Under the pieces are notes generated by a model that did no database searches, was not told where the DNA came from, and saw only the letters and a program-made list of their open reading frames with translations. This document shows positions 25,029-35,398 of a stretch of 64,000 nucleotides of DNA, in pieces. A program made the translations under genes and the position numbers. The DNA is from Lewinellaceae bacterium (GTDB lineage Bacteria > Bacteroidota > Bacteroidia > Chitinophagales > Saprospiraceae). The stretch is from the NCBI GenBank assembly GCA_020636405.1, contig JACJXW010000004.1, forward strand, positions 806,001-870,000. The letters run 5' to 3'. Each line of letters begins with the position of its first letter. Position 1 is the first letter of the stretch.

Positions 25029-28000
25029 TTATCGCATCAGCAATACATCCCCTTTGAATATCTCCGTCACCCCGTCCACGAATTCGATCTCGGCGAGGTA
25101 GACGTAAACGCCGCCGTTCATCAGTTCGCCCCGGTGGGTGCCATCCCAACCATAGGTGGGGTCGTTGGGCGGGAAGCCGAACACCTCAAACATGGGTTCG
25201 CCCCAACGGTTGAAGATGTAGAAGGATTTGATCTCCACTGCTTCCGAACCGCCGTGAATGAGGAATATATCGTTCTGGCCGTCGTTGTTGGGGGAGAAGA
25301 CATTAGGAATGTAAACATCCCGCCTTCTGTCGACGAACACCGTGATGCGGTCGGTGGCCCGGCAGCCGTTCTCATCGATCGTGATGACAGAGAAGGCCAT
25401 CGATTCGAGAGGCCGCACGAAGGGGTTCGGGCAATCGTTGCAGCTGATGTCGATGGGAGAGGCCCAGTTGTAGAATGCTACCGGGTAAGTCGTCTGGGCG
25501 AAGAGCTGCACACTGTCGCCCAGTTTGATCTCTTTATCGGTACCGAGCTCCACGATCAGTTGTTCCGGTTGGTTGACCCGTTCTTCATCCTCCCACATGC
25601 AGCCGTTGGCATCCTGCACCTGCACCATATGGTCGCCAATGGGCAGGTTGGTAAACTGGGGCACGGTGCTCAACGGATTTTCGTTAATGCCGTACAGGTA
25701 GGGGCTCACCCCGCCGTTGACCTCGTTGACGCGGATAACGCCCAGTTCATCTCCGAAACAGGGCGGGTCGGTAACCGCCAGGCGGGCCTCCAGAGGGGGC
25801 GGCGCCTGCAGGGCGGTACTGGCTGAATCCGGGCACAGGTTCTGGTCGGTGATGGTCAGCCCGTAGCTGCCGGCGGGTAGCCCGTCGAGGTCTTCGCTGC
25901 GGTCACCGGTACTCCAAATGTAGCTGTAGGGGGGGGTGCCCCCGGCGATGGAAGCGTCGATCGTTCCATCTGCTTCATCGAAGCAGCTGGTATTAAAGTT
26001 GTTGTAGTCCGACAGTTCCATAGAAATATCCAGGGGTTGAGGCTGGGTAATGTTGACCGTAAAGGTGGCCGACACCTCAAAGGGAGAACTGTCAACGATA
26101 TCGATGCGATAATTGCCTGCCGGCAGGCTGTCGATCAAGGCGTTGATGTTATTGCCGTCCAGAGTGCCAGACCCGTTCATTGCCGGGCCGGAAGTGGACT
26201 GCCAGGTATATTGGTAAGGCGGTGTGCCTATCGTGAGGCGGAAACTGAAATTGCCATCGGAAAGGCCGTTACAGCTTACATTGGTGATCAGGCGGTCAAA
26301 GACCAGTTCGCAGGGATAGACCGACAGGTTCAGGGTCACTACGCTATCACAGCCTTCCTGTGAGGCGAGTACTTGGGTGTAGCTGCCTGGCTGAGAGAAG
26401 AAGCTGTCGCCCACCTGATATTGTGCGCCGGTGCAAATGTCTTCGAATAGCTCTACATCGTATACCGGATTGACGGTCAGGTTGAGGTTGACGATGCTGT
26501 CGCAACCGGTAACTACTGAAGTGAGTACATCCTGATAGGTGCCAGAGGCGTCGTAGTCGGAGGCGCCCACCTCATAGATTTCACCGCTGCAGATCTCTTC
26601 CACCAGGTTGGTCACCGGGATGGGATGTACGGTCAGGTTGAGGTTGACGATGCTGTCGCAACCGGTGATGACGGAGGACAATACATCCTGGTAAGTACCC
26701 GAAGTAGTGTAATCGGAGGGGCCTACCTGGTAGGTTTCGCCATCGCAGATCTCCTCTACCAGATTGGTCACCGGAATGGGATGCACGGTCAGGTTGAGGT
26801 TGACGATGCTGTCGCAGCCGGTGACGACAGAAGCGAGCACATCCTGGTAGGAGCCCGAGGCCGTGTAGCCGGAAGTCCCAACCGTATAGGTTTCGCCAAA
26901 GCAGATCTCCTCCACCAGGCCGGTCACCGGAATGGGGTGTACGGTCAAGGCGAGGTTGACGATGCTGTCGCAACCGGTTGCGACGGAAGTGAGGATATCC
27001 TGGTAGTTGCCGGAAGTAGTGTAGTCAGAGCTACCTACTTCATAAACCTCCCCATCGCAGATCTCTTCCACCAGGTTGGTTTCAGGGATGGGGTGCACGG
27101 TCAGGTCCAGTGTAATAATGCTATCGCAGCCGGTAGCCAGCGAGGATAAGGTGTCAATATGAATACCGCTGGTGGTATAGTCGGAACTTCCGACGGTGTA
27201 TACCTCCCCGTCGCAGATCGCCTGCTCGAGGCTGGTGCGTATTTCCTCCCGTACGGTCAGGTTGAGGTTGACGACGCTATCGCAACCGGTGACTACCGAG
27301 GACAGAATATCCTGATAGGTACCGGTGGCGCCATAGGTACTGCTGCCCACTGTTACACTGCCCCCAAAGCAAACCACTTCGGTGAGGTTGGTCACCGGAA
27401 TGGGGTGTACGGTCAGGTTGAGGTTGACGATGCTGTCGCAGCCGGTGACGACGGAAGTGAGCACATCCTGGTAGATTCCGGAAGCAGTGTAGTCAGAGGC
27501 GCCCACTTCGTAAGTTTCCCCATCACAGATCTCTTCCACCAGGTTGGTTTCAGGGATGGGGTGTACCGTTAGGCCAAGGGTTACAATACTGTCGCAGCCG
27601 GTGGCTACCGAAGTGAGGGTATCTACAAAGACGCCGGAAATCGTGTAATCGGAAGTCCCCACTGTGTAGGTTTCCCCATCACAGATCTCCTGGTCCAGGT
27701 TTGTGCGTATCTCGTCGCGCACGGTCAGGTTGAGGGTGATGATACTGTCGCAACCGGTTACCGACACCAGGGTATCCTGATAGGAACCGGTAGCGGCGTA
27801 GGTGGAATTGCCAACGGTGAAATCTCCGCCGAAGCAAACAGTTTCTGTCAGTTGGGTGGTGATTTCGTCTCGTACGGTCAACGCCAGGTTGACGATGCTG
27901 TCGCAGCCGGTCACTACGGAAGGTATGATGTCCTGATAATTGCCGGTGCTGCCATAAGTGGAATTACCCACCGGGTAGGTATCGCCGAAGCAGATGGTTT

Positions 28001-31000
28001 CCACCAGGTTGGTTTCCAGGATGGGGTGCACGGTCAGGTCGAGGTTGACGGTACTGTCGCAACCGTTGGAGGCGGTGAGTACATCCTGGTATATTCCGGA
28101 TTGGGTATACCCCGAAGTACCGACCGTGTAGGTTTCCCCGTCGCAGATCTCTTCCTGCAGGTTGGTTTCGAAGATTTCGTTCACCGTCAGGTTGAGGACG
28201 ACGATGCTGTCGCAGCCCGAAGCCACGGAGGTAAGGGTATCGGTGAATGTTCCGGACAAGGTGTAATCGATACCTCCTACGGATACGGATTCGCCATCGC
28301 AAATGGTTTCGGTGAGGGTGGTCCGGGGCAGTGGAATGACGGTCAGGTCGAGGTTGACGATGCTGTCGCAGCCGTCGGAAGAAATGAACATATTGGTGTA
28401 CTGCCCGGTCTGGGTATACACATCTGTTCCGACGGAAAAGCTTTGGAATTCGCAGATCTCTTCCACCAGGTTGATCTCATAGAAGTCGGTAACGAACAGG
28501 TCGAGTGTGACGATACTGTCGCAACCGGTGGCGGCAGACATTAAGGTATCGACATAGACGCCGGCCTGCGTGTAGGTGGAAGTGCCGACCGTGTAGGAAG
28601 ATCCGACGCAAATGCTGATGTCGAGGCTCCGGGTTTTTTCGGGGAATACGGTCAGGTCCAGGTAGACGATACTATCGCAGCCATTGGCGGCTGTCAGTAC
28701 ATCCGTATAGTTGCCGGAAGTAGTATAGTCGGAGGAGCCGACGGTAAAGGTTTCGTATTGGCAGATATTTTCAGTAAGGAAGGTCTCCGGCACCTCTTTC
28801 ACCGTTAGGCTGAGGTAAACGATGCTGTCGCAGCCGTTGGCAGCGGCCAGTACATCCGTATAGTTGCCGGAGGTAGTGTACTCGGAGGTTCCGACGGGGT
28901 ATACTTCCCCATCGCAGATCTCCTCCACCAGGGTGGTTTCGGGCACGTTCAGGACGGTGAGGTTGAGGGTCACGATACTGTCACAGCCATTGGCGGCCGC
29001 CAGCGTATCGACGAACGTACCGGTGGCGGTGTAACCGGAAGTGCCGACGGTGTAAGTTTCCCCATCGCAGATGCTTTCCGTTAGTGAAGTACGCGGCACA
29101 TTGAGGACCGTCAGGTTGAGGTTGACGATACTGTCGCAACCGGTTTCAACCGAAGTGAGCAGGTCCTGATAGGCGCCGGTTGAGGTGTAGGTATTGCTGC
29201 CTACCGCGACGTTTTCCCCGTCGCAGATCGTTTCAACCAGGTTGGTGATGCGGGTGGGAACGACCGTCAGGTCGAGGTAGAAAACGCTGTCGCAACCGCT
29301 GGCGGTGACGAATTCATCGTCGTAAAAGCCGGTGGTGTTGTATACGCTGCTGCCTACCGTAAAGCTTTCTCCTTCGCAGATGGACGTTGCCAGGGTATCC
29401 CGGATGACATCTTCGATGGTCAGGGTAAGGTTGACGATGCTGTCGCAGCCGATGAAATTGGTAAGGGTATCGGTATAATTGCCCGCCTGGCTGTAGGTAG
29501 AACTTCCCACAGAGTAGGACTGGCCGGTACAGATCTTACGGGTTATGTTATTGATGATCGGCCCGATGACGTCGAGGTTGAGGGTAACCGTGCTATCACA
29601 TCCGTTGGCGGCAGTGAACACATCCGTGTAGGTGCCGGATTGAGAATAGGAGGAACTACCCACCTGATAGCTTTGTCCCAGACAAATGGTTTCGTCGATC
29701 GTCGTTTCGGGGTTTTCCAGGATTTCCAGGTTGAGAATGACCGTACTGTCACAGCCATCGGTGGCAGTGAGGACCACTTCGTAGGTGCCCATCAGCCCAA
29801 AGAAGAGGTTTCCAACGGACATGGAATCGCCGTCACAAACGGCTTCATCGAGGGTAGTGATGATGGCGTCCTTCACTGTAAGGTTGAGGAATACGGTACT
29901 GTCGCAACCCCGGGCGGATTCCAGCAGGACTTCATAACTGCCGCTTTGTGCGAAGACGGAATCCCCCACCGAAAAGGTAGATGCGAAGCAGATACTGGTG
30001 TCTATGGTGGTTTCCACATCCGGATACACGGTCAGCGTCAGGTTAACCGTACTGTCACAGCCATTGGATGCGGTGAATACTTCAGAATAGGCGCCGGAAG
30101 TGGAATAGGTGGAAGAACCCAGGGTGTAGGATTCGCCTTCACAGATGCTTGCCTGTATGTTGGAGACGATAGGCGACAGTACGGTCAGGTTCAGATAGAC
30201 CGTACTGTCACATCCCAGCCCCATGTATTGGGCTGTCAGGACTTTGGTGAAGGACCCGGAGGTGGAATACGTTTGGTTGCCGACCCTTACCGTTTCTCCG
30301 GGGCAGACGGTGGTGTCTATGGTGGTTTGGGGGTCGTAAACGTTCAGGGTGATGTTGAAGGAACTCTGGCACCCTCCGGGTTCGATATAGGATTCGGCGT
30401 AGTTGCCCGGGTTGGAGAAGATGTAATCTCCGATCTCAAGGAAGCTTCCTTCGCAGATGGTGGTATCTACGACCAGCACGTCGGGGGTGGTCAGGTTGAT
30501 GAATCCGGCGACGATACTATCGCAACCGTATTGGTCGGAAAGGGTGACGTTGAAATCGCCGCTTTGGGTGACCGGCGTATTTCCAATAAAGTAGGGGCCC
30601 AGTTGTTGGCAATGGTCGACAAAGCCGAGTTGGGTAAAGGTTGGCGTGTGGGCGATCAGAGTAAGGTTGACGGTACTGTCACAACCGTGATAAGAAGGAA
30701 AGACGTGGGAATAATACCCACTCTGGGTGTACGTCCGTCCACCGAAGGTGTAAGCTTCCACGCCGAAGCAGATATCTTCGGAGATCTCAGTGGGGGGTAT
30801 GGGCTGAATGACATTCAGGTTGAGGATGACCGGCTGCTCACACCCATCTGCGCGGAAATAGGAAAAGTTGTAGGTACCGGAAGCCAGAAAAGTATACTGC
30901 TGATAGGTGAAGGGCAGGTCGTCGAAGCAGATGTCTTCATTGAGGATCTCGGGCGGCAGGGGCCCTACGGTGATGTTGCGGCAGGTGGTGGTTCCGGAGC

Positions 31001-31703
31001 CGAAACAGGGGTTGGCCGGTTCGACACACAACTGGTAGGTGCCGGTGGCCAGGCCGCTCAGCATTACCGATTGGTCAAAACCGACGACGTTGCCGTTGAG
31101 GGTCCAGGTATAGGAGGCCGCGCCGGTGACCCCGGTGGCGGTGTAGGTCGTTGTTCCTCCGGAGCACAGGTTGGAAGGCCCGTTGATCACCGGTGTTCCG
31201 GCGACGGGCGGGGCGGTGGCCGAGCCGCTAACCACATCGATGGTAAACTGGCAGACGTCTCCGCCGTTGCCGTCGATGACGAAGAAGTAGGTCCCTCCGG
31301 GTTGCAGCCCGGTGGCGGTGAGGGTAGTGTTCGTGAAGCCGGGGTCACAGTTCGACACGGACGTCCAGGTCGTGCAATCCACCGTTCGGTAAATTTCTGC
31401 CTGCAGGCCATTACCGGTTTGACAGGCGGAGGTAGAAATGTTGAAGGTAATACTGGTGGTACCTGCGATGAAACCCACCCACTGGATGGAGTGGAACTGC
31501 GGTGCACAGAAGGTAGCCGGTGCCTGCCAGATGGGTTGATTGGCGTTCATACCGGTATAACCATCGATATCGCAGAGCACACAAGCTTCGGCACAGAAAG
31601 ATGCAAGCGGAGCCATATTATTCGGGCAGGAACCCGGCGGCTGTTGGGCGAACGCGAGTTCGGCGAAAAATAGGGGAAGTAGAAGTAGTAAAAATTTCTT
31701 CAT
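25029..31703 (-). CDS. Giant T9SS type B surface protein with about 30 tandem repeats
   Basis: The start at 31703 (MKKFLLLLLPLFFAELAFAQQ, signal peptide) gives 2,224 residues. Residues about 25-160 are a Cys-rich beta domain (FCAPQFHSIQWVGFI, GGTYFFVIDGNGGD), followed by an Ig/PKD-like domain (about 170-250). Then come about 30 repeats of about 51 residues with consensus T-x-L-x-E-x-I-C-D-G-E-x-Y-x-V-G-x-S-x-Y-T, then S-G-x-Y-x-D-x-L and GCDSIVxLNLTV. Each has two Cys that could form a disulfide. Three SprB-type repeats follow (ITNVSCNGLSDGNFSF, GTPPYSYIWSTGD) and a type B sorting domain closes the protein (VYIPNVFSPNNDGQNDIF, GWDGTHRG). Late repeats are more alike than early ones, which suggests recent internal duplication. 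It is probably an adhesin or gliding substrate. Confidence 0.92.
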   Translation of the reverse strand: MKKFLLLLLPLFFAELAFAQQPPGSCPNNMAPLASFCAEACVLCDIDGYTGMNANQPIWQAPATFCAPQFHSIQWVGFIAGTTSITFNISTSACQTGNGLQAEIYRTVDCTTWTSVSNCDPGFTNTTLTATGLQPGGTYFFVIDGNGGDVCQFTIDVVSGSATAPPVAGTPVINGPSNLCSGGTTTYTATGVTGAASYTWTLNGNVVGFDQSVMLSGLATGTYQLCVEPANPCFGSGTTTCRNITVGPLPPEILNEDICFDDLPFTYQQYTFLASGTYNFSYFRADGCEQPVILNLNVIQPIPPTEISEDICFGVEAYTFGGRTYTQSGYYSHVFPSYHGCDSTVNLTLIAHTPTFTQLGFVDHCQQLGPYFIGNTPVTQSGDFNVTLSDQYGCDSIVAGFINLTTPDVLVVDTTICEGSFLEIGDYIFSNPGNYAESYIEPGGCQSSFNITLNVYDPQTTIDTTVCPGETVRVGNQTYSTSGSFTKVLTAQYMGLGCDSTVYLNLTVLSPIVSNIQASICEGESYTLGSSTYSTSGAYSEVFTASNGCDSTVNLTLTVYPDVETTIDTSICFASTFSVGDSVFAQSGSYEVLLESARGCDSTVFLNLTVKDAIITTLDEAVCDGDSMSVGNLFFGLMGTYEVVLTATDGCDSTVILNLEILENPETTIDETICLGQSYQVGSSSYSQSGTYTDVFTAANGCDSTVTLNLDVIGPIINNITRKICTGQSYSVGSSTYSQAGNYTDTLTNFIGCDSIVNLTLTIEDVIRDTLATSICEGESFTVGSSVYNTTGFYDDEFVTASGCDSVFYLDLTVVPTRITNLVETICDGENVAVGSNTYTSTGAYQDLLTSVETGCDSIVNLNLTVLNVPRTSLTESICDGETYTVGTSGYTATGTFVDTLAAANGCDSIVTLNLTVLNVPETTLVEEICDGEVYPVGTSEYTTSGNYTDVLAAANGCDSIVYLSLTVKEVPETFLTENICQYETFTVGSSDYTTSGNYTDVLTAANGCDSIVYLDLTVFPEKTRSLDISICVGSSYTVGTSTYTQAGVYVDTLMSAATGCDSIVTLDLFVTDFYEINLVEEICEFQSFSVGTDVYTQTGQYTNMFISSDGCDSIVNLDLTVIPLPRTTLTETICDGESVSVGGIDYTLSGTFTDTLTSVASGCDSIVVLNLTVNEIFETNLQEEICDGETYTVGTSGYTQSGIYQDVLTASNGCDSTVNLDLTVHPILETNLVETICFGDTYPVGNSTYGSTGNYQDIIPSVVTGCDSIVNLALTVRDEITTQLTETVCFGGDFTVGNSTYAATGSYQDTLVSVTGCDSIITLNLTVRDEIRTNLDQEICDGETYTVGTSDYTISGVFVDTLTSVATGCDSIVTLGLTVHPIPETNLVEEICDGETYEVGASDYTASGIYQDVLTSVVTGCDSIVNLNLTVHPIPVTNLTEVVCFGGSVTVGSSTYGATGTYQDILSSVVTGCDSVVNLNLTVREEIRTSLEQAICDGEVYTVGSSDYTTSGIHIDTLSSLATGCDSIITLDLTVHPIPETNLVEEICDGEVYEVGSSDYTTSGNYQDILTSVATGCDSIVNLALTVHPIPVTGLVEEICFGETYTVGTSGYTASGSYQDVLASVVTGCDSIVNLNLTVHPIPVTNLVEEICDGETYQVGPSDYTTSGTYQDVLSSVITGCDSIVNLNLTVHPIPVTNLVEEICSGEIYEVGASDYDASGTYQDVLTSVVTGCDSIVNLNLTVNPVYDVELFEDICTGAQYQVGDSFFSQPGSYTQVLASQEGCDSVVTLNLSVYPCELVFDRLITNVSCNGLSDGNFSFRLTIGTPPYQYTWQSTSGPAMNGSGTLDGNNINALIDSLPAGNYRIDIVDSSPFEVSATFTVNITQPQPLDISMELSDYNNFNTSCFDEADGTIDASIAGGTPPYSYIWSTGDRSEDLDGLPAGSYGLTITDQNLCPDSASTALQAPPPLEARLAVTDPPCFGDELGVIRVNEVNGGVSPYLYGINENPLSTVPQFTNLPIGDHMVQVQDANGCMWEDEERVNQPEQLIVELGTDKEIKLGDSVQLFAQTTYPVAFYNWASPIDISCNDCPNPFVRPLESMAFSVITIDENGCRATDRITVFVDRRRDVYIPNVFSPNNDGQNDIFLIHGGSEAVEIKSFYIFNRWGEPMFEVFGFPPNDPTYGWDGTHRGELMNGGVYVYLAEIEFVDGVTEIFKGDVLLMR

Positions 31704-31739
31704 GCTCAAATTTATTGCACGATCACTATTAGGATTCAA

Positions 31740-32641
31740 TGATTAACGTCCGAAAGTTTTTGGGACCAAATGCCTTTTCCACGAGGATGAAGGCCAGGCT
31801 AGTGGGCGAGCAGAGGGCCGCCCTGTTGTGTTTTTGGTTATTGAGGGGAAAGCATTTTCTTCAAATACCGGGAGCCGTGCCATTTGGATATGCCAGGTGC
31901 AGACGCGCCTTTGGGAGTAAGATTTTTTTTGTTATTTCAGAAAATTTGCATTCAGAAGGATCGAAAGGTGTTTTCTCATAGTTTGTTGTTTCACAGGATA
32001 AAGGCCTGCGTTTATTCGTTCAGGAGGAATTCAGTGCGCAAATATACCAAATAGTCAAAGTTATTAGAAATTATTTTTTGCCCGGGGTTGTATGGAAATA
32101 TTTCATTTTTCAGGGCCGAAAGCTGGTTTTTTTGAGGAAAAGGTAATTTTCAGGCTGTTTTTTATCTGGAAAAATTTTGTGTTTGTTATGGGTCAATATT
32201 CGAAATTTTGTCTTCATTTCGCGGGCTTGCCTCGGAGCCAATATTGTCAGGAAGATTACAAATACATCAGGCTGGATACAATATAGGGAAAATTGACAGA
32301 TTCGATGTTTGAAATGGTTCAGAAACCTGCCGGGATGCTTTCCTGGCAAAGCAGAGAAGTATCCTAATATCGGCGAGTTTCGCGTTCAGTGGTTTGCGGA
32401 GTCGCAAACCGGGGCTTCAATCAGGGTTCTGCGCTTTTGCTGCTCCTTCGGGGGCGCACCGTGGGTAAAATGGGCAGGAACATCGGGAAAATAAATAGCT
32501 TGCCAGATTTTTACTACTTGGAATTTTCGTCAATAAATTTGAAATTTAACAATTGATAACTCTTTTGTAGACAAAGTGCAGGGGCAGCATGGAGTGAAGT
32601 TAAAAGACTGTTAAACTACCATTTCATGTGCGCGGATTGCC
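31740..32641. other. Gene-free AT-rich intergenic stretch
   Basis: Between the giant gene start and the histidine kinase about 1 kb carries only short frames of low-complexity composition (Phe- and Lys-rich). Apart from the candidate promoters listed separately I see no gene, RNA or repeat here. Confidence 0.6.
32039..32070 (-). promoter_or_regulatory. Candidate promoter of the giant T9SS gene
   Basis: On the minus strand TTTC (32067-32070), 20 bases and TATATTTG (32039-32046) approximate the consensus. This would leave a leader of about 325 bases. The closer TAAATTTG at 31707-31714 is too near the start codon to be its promoter. Confidence 0.45.
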
Positions 32642-32649
32642 TAATTTTG
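32642..32649 (+). promoter_or_regulatory. Promoter -7 element of the histidine kinase gene
   Basis: TAATTTTG matches TAnnTTTG, 66 bases before the start. The upstream element is weak (TTTC at 32622, spacing 16). Confidence 0.4.
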
Positions 32650-32714
32650 TTGTATTGTTTTTGAAATTTTTCCCCGTTTCAGGGGTTATATAAGCGAAAA
32701 CCAGGACCAATCTA

Positions 32715-34241
32715 ATGAATAAGAAGGCAATTTGGGCCATTATCGGATTGATGAGCGCCGCTGTGATTGGAGTGGTGGTCCTGCAGATGGACCTCATCCG
32801 TACGGCTGTGCACGTCAACGAAGAGCGCTTTGAAAAAAACGTCTTTGCTGCGTTGAACTCTGTGGTGCGCCGGTTGGAAGCCGAAGAGAACAGGGAGGTG
32901 TTCAACCACTCCATTAATGGTTTCATGACGACCTATTACCAGGAGGTGCAGCATGGCGGCGACGGCCAAGGCCTGTCCAATAAAGAATGGCCCCTGAATG
33001 AAGGCCCCGGCATCCTTGGGCCCAAGATCAGCCACAGCGACCTGCTGGACGAGCTGATGGCGGAGTTTGCCAACCCCTGTACCTGTTCGCAGTGCATGGC
33101 GCGCAAGGACAATACCTACCGCACCTTAATGGTCTATTTCCAGCAGAATACCCAGGAGTTTCCGCTGGAGCAGCGCATTAAGCTGGACCACATCAACGGC
33201 GTGGTAAAACAGGAACTGGCCAACCGCGGTATCGATACGGAGTACAACTATGGCGTTTTCTCCCGCGATAAGAAAAGCTTTATCATCGTAGACGGGCACT
33301 ATGTTGTTGAAGATGCTCAGCCGAAGGATATCCTGCCCGGCTACCGCACCATTTACAACTCCCCCTACAAGGTCGACCTGTTCCCGGAAGATATGCCTTC
33401 CCCGGGGCTGCTGATGATCCATTTCCCGGGGCGGACGAGCTTCGTCTGGCGCTCCCTGTGGATGAACTTCCTGGGGTCCATCATTTTCACCACCCTGATC
33501 TTATTCTGTTTTGCCTACACCATCCACGTAATTTTCCGTCAGAAGAAGGTGTCAGAGATGAAGACCGACTTCATCAACAACATGACCCACGAGTTCAAGA
33601 CCCCCATTGCCACCATCTCCCTGGCCGCCGATTCGATCACCAGCCCTATCATCGCCGGCAATCCGGACAAGGTTAGCCGCTTCGCCAACATAATAAAACA
33701 GGAAAATAAACGTATGAATAGTCAGGTGGAGAAAGTTTTGCAGATGGCGCTGATCGATAAGAGAGACTTCTCCCTGAAACTGACGGATGCCAACCTGCAC
33801 GATATTATCAAATACGCCGTGGAAAACATCAGCCTGCAGGTGGATAAGAGGGAGGGGGTTGTATCCGCCCGCCTGGAAGCCACTAACCCGATAATTGAGG
33901 GCGATGTTACCCACATTTCAAATATTATTAATAACTTATTGGACAACGCCAATAAATACTCCTCCGAAAAGCCGGAGATTGAAGTCCATACGCGCGACAT
34001 AGCCAACGGCATAGAAGTGACGGTCACCGACAAGGGCATCGGCATGAACAAAGAGCAGCGCAAGCACATCTTCGACAAGTTCTACCGCGTGCATACCGGC
34101 AACCTCCACGATGTCAAGGGCTTCGGCCTGGGCCTGAGCTACGTCAAGGCGATCATGACGGCCCACAAGGGCTCCATCGACGTGAAAAGTGAATTGGGAA
34201 AGGGCAGCAGCTTTATTCTGTCTTTCCCCTACAAACAATAA
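32715..34241 (+). CDS. Sensor histidine kinase (two-component, RprX-like)
   Basis: The 508-residue protein has a first membrane segment at about 5-24 and a second at about 249-272. They enclose a periplasmic sensor domain of about 220 residues with an unusual CTCSQC cluster (122-127) that could bind metal or sense redox state. The dimerisation/phosphoacceptor helix has NNMTHEFKTP (His292). The ATPase domain shows INNLLDNANKYS (N box), DKGIGMNKEQ (G1), FDKFYRVHTGN (F box) and GFGLGLSYVK (G2). It is followed 91 bases later by an OmpR-type regulator, so the two form a pair. The pair resembles Bacteroides RprX/RprY by sequence pattern. Confidence 0.92.
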   Translation: MNKKAIWAIIGLMSAAVIGVVVLQMDLIRTAVHVNEERFEKNVFAALNSVVRRLEAEENREVFNHSINGFMTTYYQEVQHGGDGQGLSNKEWPLNEGPGILGPKISHSDLLDELMAEFANPCTCSQCMARKDNTYRTLMVYFQQNTQEFPLEQRIKLDHINGVVKQELANRGIDTEYNYGVFSRDKKSFIIVDGHYVVEDAQPKDILPGYRTIYNSPYKVDLFPEDMPSPGLLMIHFPGRTSFVWRSLWMNFLGSIIFTTLILFCFAYTIHVIFRQKKVSEMKTDFINNMTHEFKTPIATISLAADSITSPIIAGNPDKVSRFANIIKQENKRMNSQVEKVLQMALIDKRDFSLKLTDANLHDIIKYAVENISLQVDKREGVVSARLEATNPIIEGDVTHISNIINNLLDNANKYSSEKPEIEVHTRDIANGIEVTVTDKGIGMNKEQRKHIFDKFYRVHTGNLHDVKGFGLGLSYVKAIMTAHKGSIDVKSELGKGSSFILSFPYKQ

Positions 34242-34332
34242 TATATCGGGTTTAATGCCCAGGGAACGGTGAGGGCCGCGCCAATCAGCCTGCCTGCCGT
34301 TTCTGAACTCCAGAAAAGAAAACAACGGATTT

Positions 34333-35055
34333 ATGGCAAATAATAGAATCCTACTGGTTGAAGACGATCAGAATTTCGGAGATGTCCTTCGGTCGTACCT
34401 GGAAATGCACGACTACGACGTAACCCTTGCCACCGACGGCGCCCAGGGACTGGAAAGCTACAAACAGGGCGAATTCGACCTGTGCATTTTCGACGTGATG
34501 ATGCCCAAGAAAGACGGCTTCACGCTGGCCAAGGAGATCCGTGAACAGGACCAGGACATGCCCATTATCTTCCTCACCGCCAAAACGATGAAGAACGACG
34601 TTTTGGAAGGCTTCAAGATCGGCGCCGATGATTACATCACCAAGCCGTTTAATTCCGAGGAACTGCTGTACCGCATTCAGGCCATTCTGAAGCGCAGCCA
34701 GGCCAAAGCCGACCCCCGGGAAGAGGTCAAGGAATTCAGCATTGGTAAATACCACTTTAATTACCCCCTCCGGATATTGACCTACAATGCCGGCGAAGAC
34801 GATGAGGAACAGAACAAGCTCTCTCCCAAGGAGGCGCAACTGTTGCGCATGTTCGCCGTTTACATGAACGATATCCTGCCCCGCTCCGAGGCGCTCAACA
34901 AGATCTGGGGCGAAGACAACTACTTCACCGCCCGCAGTATGGACGTTTTCGTGACCAAACTGCGCAAATACCTCAAGAACGACGAGAACATCGAGATCGT
35001 CAACATCCACGGCAACGGGTTCCAGTTGCTGGTCAAGGCGGAGGAAGAAGCTTAG
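34333..35055 (+). CDS. OmpR/PhoB-type response regulator (RprY-like)
   Basis: The 240-residue protein has a receiver domain with the acidic pair EDD (10-12), phosphoacceptor Asp54 in CIFDVMMPKKDG, Thr in IIFLTAKTMKND and Lys in DDYITKPF. A winged-helix DNA-binding domain follows (about 135-235): KLSPKEAQLLRMFAVYMN, then SMDVFVTKLRKYLKNDENIE, then IVNIHGNGFQLLV. It is the partner of the upstream kinase. The regulon is not inferable. The tail of about 12 residues after the winged helix is acidic. Confidence 0.94.
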   Translation: MANNRILLVEDDQNFGDVLRSYLEMHDYDVTLATDGAQGLESYKQGEFDLCIFDVMMPKKDGFTLAKEIREQDQDMPIIFLTAKTMKNDVLEGFKIGADDYITKPFNSEELLYRIQAILKRSQAKADPREEVKEFSIGKYHFNYPLRILTYNAGEDDEEQNKLSPKEAQLLRMFAVYMNDILPRSEALNKIWGEDNYFTARSMDVFVTKLRKYLKNDENIEIVNIHGNGFQLLVKAEEEA

Positions 35056-35311
35056 CGTAGGGGAAAAGTGGTTGGTTGAAGGGATGATTTTAAGGCCGAA
35101 TGGCGCCAATGCGGTTGCGGCAAGGATCAATAGGCCATCCTAAGCGTCCCTAGCCTGGGCGATTTAGCTTTTTTTAAATATTTTTAGCTTCAAAGGCAAA
35201 TATTTTTTTGCATAAAAAAATCAATTAAGTATATTTGCCTTACGAATATGTTCTGAAAGTTTTTTCTCCCCGGAGAAATTTACATAAGAATAGTTTTTGG
35301 GATTATGATTC

Positions 35312-35347
35312 CGGCTGGGTAGGCTAATCTACCTGGCCTTTTTTTTT
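35312..35347 (+). terminator. Terminator-like hairpin between convergent genes
   Basis: GGTAG and CTACC pair around GCTAAT, with outer GGC/GCC, followed by a run of nine Ts. The rest of the gap 35056-35398 is AT-rich and shows no gene. Confidence 0.5.
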
Positions 35348-35398
35348 GGGGGGCTTTGTCCTGCCAATTTGAATCTCCTCTGCATCTTGCCAATTCCA

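Noticed and set aside
29640..31673. 677-codon open frame on the plus strand inside the giant gene
   Set aside because: It mirrors the repeat structure of the minus-strand T9SS gene, has no recognisable domain and is explained by repeat composition.
31707..31714. TAAATTTG as promoter of the giant gene
   Set aside because: It lies four bases from the start codon, which would place the transcript start inside the coding region.
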